From an uncultured bacterium (GTDB taxonomy: Bacteria > CSSED10-310 > CALFER01): DNA of 64,000 nucleotides. The stretch spans positions 41,397 to 105,396 of the forward strand of contig CALFER010000029.1 in assembly GCA_937951895.1 (NCBI GenBank), in the 5' to 3' direction. The stretch's first letter is position 1. Each line of letters starts with the position of its first letter. Under the pieces are notes generated by a model, which searched no databases, was not told where the DNA came from, and worked only from the letters and a program-made list of their open reading frames with translations. The position numbers and the translations under genes were made by a program. This document shows, one piece after another, positions 61,905-64,000 of the stretch.

Positions 61905-62012
61905 GAAGGGATCCTCCTGTGACGATTCCTAGTGCATCGACGCATTTGAGTCAAGAAGGGGGATGGTTTTCGGTTTTCAGTTTTCAGCGGGAAGTTGTCG
62001 TTTTAGTGATAT

Positions 62013-62036
62013 ATGGGGACACCTTACTTATTTCGG
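62013..62036 (-). repeat. Dispersed 24-bp repeat, copy 2 (inverted)
   Basis: Reverse complement matches 44285-44308 at 22 of 24 bases (core GGGGACACCTTACTT on the plus strand). It lies in the 225-base gap before the last gene, next to a TTTTCAGTTTTCAG-type direct repeat at about 61968-61986. Confidence 0.8.
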
Positions 62037-62129
62037 GAGCAGCAGAAAAATTTCAGACCATCTGCCGTGCAGGAATCTCGGGTGAGTCGTTGTATAATGG
62101 AGGAAGATCAAACCGGGAAGGAGGGTGGT

Positions 62130-63902
62130 ATGCGGACAGGTAAACGATTTGCGATGGTGATCGTGCTGGGTGTGCTGATCTGGGCAGCGCGGCAGACACA
62201 TGCACAGGATATCGATCTGACACTCGTCATGCCGGGTGTCTCGTTCACTCCGGGTTACTCCGTCTACCTGAATCTGGACATTGACAATTCCGGTCCGGCC
62301 TTCGTGTCTGCCGACGTCTTCGTCGCGCTGACCGTCGGCACCGACAATTTCTGGTTCTTCCCGAGCTGGACCCAGTATCCGCCCTCGATCGACTGGCTCG
62401 ATCTGGACATCCCCGAGCAAACCCGGTTGACCGAAACCATCCTTCCGGAGTTCACCTGGCCATCGGGAACAGGTTCGTTTTCGGGCGCGCAGTTTCTGGC
62501 CGCCATTATCAGTGACGGGACGCTCGTGAGTGATCTCGCCGAGATTACCTTCGGGTGGTCCGAGGCAGCCACGCCGACGCCCGATCCCTCATCCCGCATC
62601 CAGCCCGCCGATCTGGAATACATCGGCGCGTTCCGGTTGCCCGGCGGAGAGATCCCTCCCCTGACGTTTGCGTATGGAGCGAACGCGATGACCTACAATC
62701 CGGACGGGAACCCGGGAGGCGGAACGGGGACGCTTCCGGGATCACTCTTCATCACGGGTCACGATCGTCAAGCCTGGGGCACGCTGCCCGATGGCGGTCA
62801 GATTGCCGAGGTGACCATTCCCGAACCGGGGATGTCAGGATCGCCCGGTGGATTGCCGATGGCCGAGTTCGTGCAGGATTTCCACAATGCGCTCGCGGGT
62901 CATTTCACCGAAATGGAGGAGATCCCGCGGATCGGCATGGCGTATCTGGATCATCCCGACACGGGCCCGTTGCTGCATATCGGCTGGGGCCAGCACATGC
63001 CACCGGATCCCGCTCCGGCGACGCACGCCTGGATCCGGCCCACACTCGGCACTCCGAGTTATCAGGGCACCTGGTTCATCGGCAACTATGATTTCAACAG
63101 CGTCAACGGATACCTGTTCACGATTCCGCAAGCCTGGGCGGATGCGCACACCGGTGGCAGAATGCTCGCGACGGGACGTTTCAAGGATGGCGGCTGGTCC
63201 GGGATGGGCCCTGCGCTGTTCGCGTATCGGCCCTGGTTGTCCGGAGGCGCAGCGCCGGCCTCCGGAACGCATCTCGAGGCCACCCCGCTGATGCTGTATC
63301 AGGACTCATACACCTCGGAAGAGATCGTGCGATGCATGACGGGATATCAGCATCCGGACGAATGGGAGGGGGGCGCGTGGCTCACGGCATCCGGAGGGCG
63401 GACAGCGGTCGTGTTTGCGGGGACCAAGAGCAACGGAGTGAAGTATTGGTACGGATATTTGAATCCCGGAGGCCCGAATCTGCCGTGCGTCGACACAAAC
63501 GTCACGGATTTCGTGACCTGCCGCCAGGCGGATGGTTCGCCGTGTCCTTCCGGGGACTTTGCAGGGTGTTGCGACGAAACAGGCGGCGGCTGCATCAGTC
63601 TGAGAGGTTGGTGGAGCACGCATTTCGATGCCGAGATCATTTTTTATGATCCGGCGCAATTCGCACAGGTCGCGGCGGGAACGATCGAGCCGTGGCAGCC
63701 TCAGCCGTATGCCGCGCTGGACATCGACGAGCATCTCTATCTGAACCCCGCCGGGATCGATCTCGAATCGCTGGGCTGGGGCGATCAGAGGCGCTATCGG
63801 ATCGGGGATGTCGCGTACGATGCGGCTCACGGATTTCTCTATGTGATCGAACTTTTTGCGGACAACGCCAAACCCGTCGTTCACGTCTGGCAGGTGGAGT
63901 AA
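62130..63902 (+). CDS. Secreted protein with N-terminal shared module and unknown main domain
   Basis: 590 residues from the ATG at 62130, preceded by AAGGAGG; longer frames begin inside the dispersed repeat. The signal peptide is MRTGKRFAMVIVLGVLIWAA with cleavage near THAQ. The shared module comes first (about 28-145): FTPGYSVYLNLDIDNSG, WFFPSWTQYPPSIDW, EFTWPSGTG, ITFGW. The remaining 440 residues form one large beta-rich domain (YIGAFRLPGGE; GWGQHMPPDP; a CCDETGGGCI Cys-rich loop; final HVWQVE), possibly propeller-like. No family recognised. Lack of partner genes leaves its role open. Confidence 0.78.
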   Translation: MRTGKRFAMVIVLGVLIWAARQTHAQDIDLTLVMPGVSFTPGYSVYLNLDIDNSGPAFVSADVFVALTVGTDNFWFFPSWTQYPPSIDWLDLDIPEQTRLTETILPEFTWPSGTGSFSGAQFLAAIISDGTLVSDLAEITFGWSEAATPTPDPSSRIQPADLEYIGAFRLPGGEIPPLTFAYGANAMTYNPDGNPGGGTGTLPGSLFITGHDRQAWGTLPDGGQIAEVTIPEPGMSGSPGGLPMAEFVQDFHNALAGHFTEMEEIPRIGMAYLDHPDTGPLLHIGWGQHMPPDPAPATHAWIRPTLGTPSYQGTWFIGNYDFNSVNGYLFTIPQAWADAHTGGRMLATGRFKDGGWSGMGPALFAYRPWLSGGAAPASGTHLEATPLMLYQDSYTSEEIVRCMTGYQHPDEWEGGAWLTASGGRTAVVFAGTKSNGVKYWYGYLNPGGPNLPCVDTNVTDFVTCRQADGSPCPSGDFAGCCDETGGGCISLRGWWSTHFDAEIIFYDPAQFAQVAAGTIEPWQPQPYAALDIDEHLYLNPAGIDLESLGWGDQRRYRIGDVAYDAAHGFLYVIELFADNAKPVVHVWQVE

Positions 63903-63953
63903 TCCCGGTCTCACTTCCGGCGATTCAAGCCGCGTTGTATACCCATTATCAGA

Positions 63954-63973
63954 CGCCGGCACGGAGGCCGGCG
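63954..63973. repeat. GC-rich palindrome at the right edge
   Basis: GCCGGC, six bases, GCCGGC, extended by one C-G pair, just after the last gene. There is no T-run directly behind it, so it resembles an intergenic palindromic (REP-like) repeat more than a terminator. Confidence 0.45.
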
Positions 63974-64000
63974 CCACCCATCATCCATTTTTACTATTGG

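Overview
The window looks like a chromosomal segment of an uncultured, Gram-negative (diderm), probably anaerobic bacterium with fairly high GC. It encodes two large secreted gingipain-like (C25) cysteine peptidases, an rseC-rnfBCDGEA operon in the order familiar from Bacteroidota and relatives, and a membrane-anchored NrfHA nitrite reductase. It also has several signal-peptide proteins built from beta-sandwich modules. Together these point to the FCB group or a neighbouring uncultured phylum; I cannot place it more precisely. I saw no rRNA, tRNA, CRISPR array or intact transposase.

Left part (1-20.4 kb): a hybrid sensor kinase cut by the window edge; a minus-strand operon of a cobalamin-binding MerR regulator of the CarH/LitR type, a methyltransferase and a flavin monooxygenase; a divergently read secreted DUF4397 protein; nrfH-nrfA for nitrite reduction to ammonium, behind rsgA; a TMEM43-like membrane protein, a double GNAT acetyltransferase and two small unknowns; the complete Rnf operon headed by rseC; and a dihydroorotate dehydrogenase-like protein. 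Rnf (ferredoxin:NAD oxidoreductase and ion pump) and Nrf suggest an anaerobic energy metabolism that can use nitrite as electron acceptor.

Middle part (20.4-44.3 kb): a five-gene minus-strand operon running C25 peptidase, PqqD-like protein, radical SAM/SPASM enzyme, a 60-residue Cys-containing precursor-like peptide and an HPr-kinase-like P-loop protein. This is a candidate RiPP system and the most interesting locus here. It is followed on the map by a six-gene operon (sppA, small secreted protein, corA, mscS-type channel, glycerate kinase, MBL hydrolase), then a glycogen-binding-type domain protein, an RRM protein and an aldose epimerase. Next come a thioredoxin-reductase-like flavoprotein overlapping an RlmN-like radical SAM gene, a two-domain methyltransferase, an MFS exporter and an AT-richer secreted M14-like peptidase.

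Right part (44.3-64 kb): a large Ser/Thr kinase-AAA-TPR regulator whose last codons lie in a 24-bp dispersed repeat; a secreted unknown; a YchF-like protein that lacks the P-loop lysine; the second C25 peptidase; a GT39-type glycosyltransferase with a long extracytoplasmic tail; a secreted unknown; a uracil/xanthine permease coupled to an M28 peptidase; and a final secreted protein.

One theme spans the window: a roughly 110-residue beta-rich module with an aromatic-x-Pro-x-Trp core and a Trp-Pro strand recurs, whole, partial or divergent, in five otherwise unrelated secreted or membrane proteins. All assignments come from reading motifs by eye; no database search was possible.
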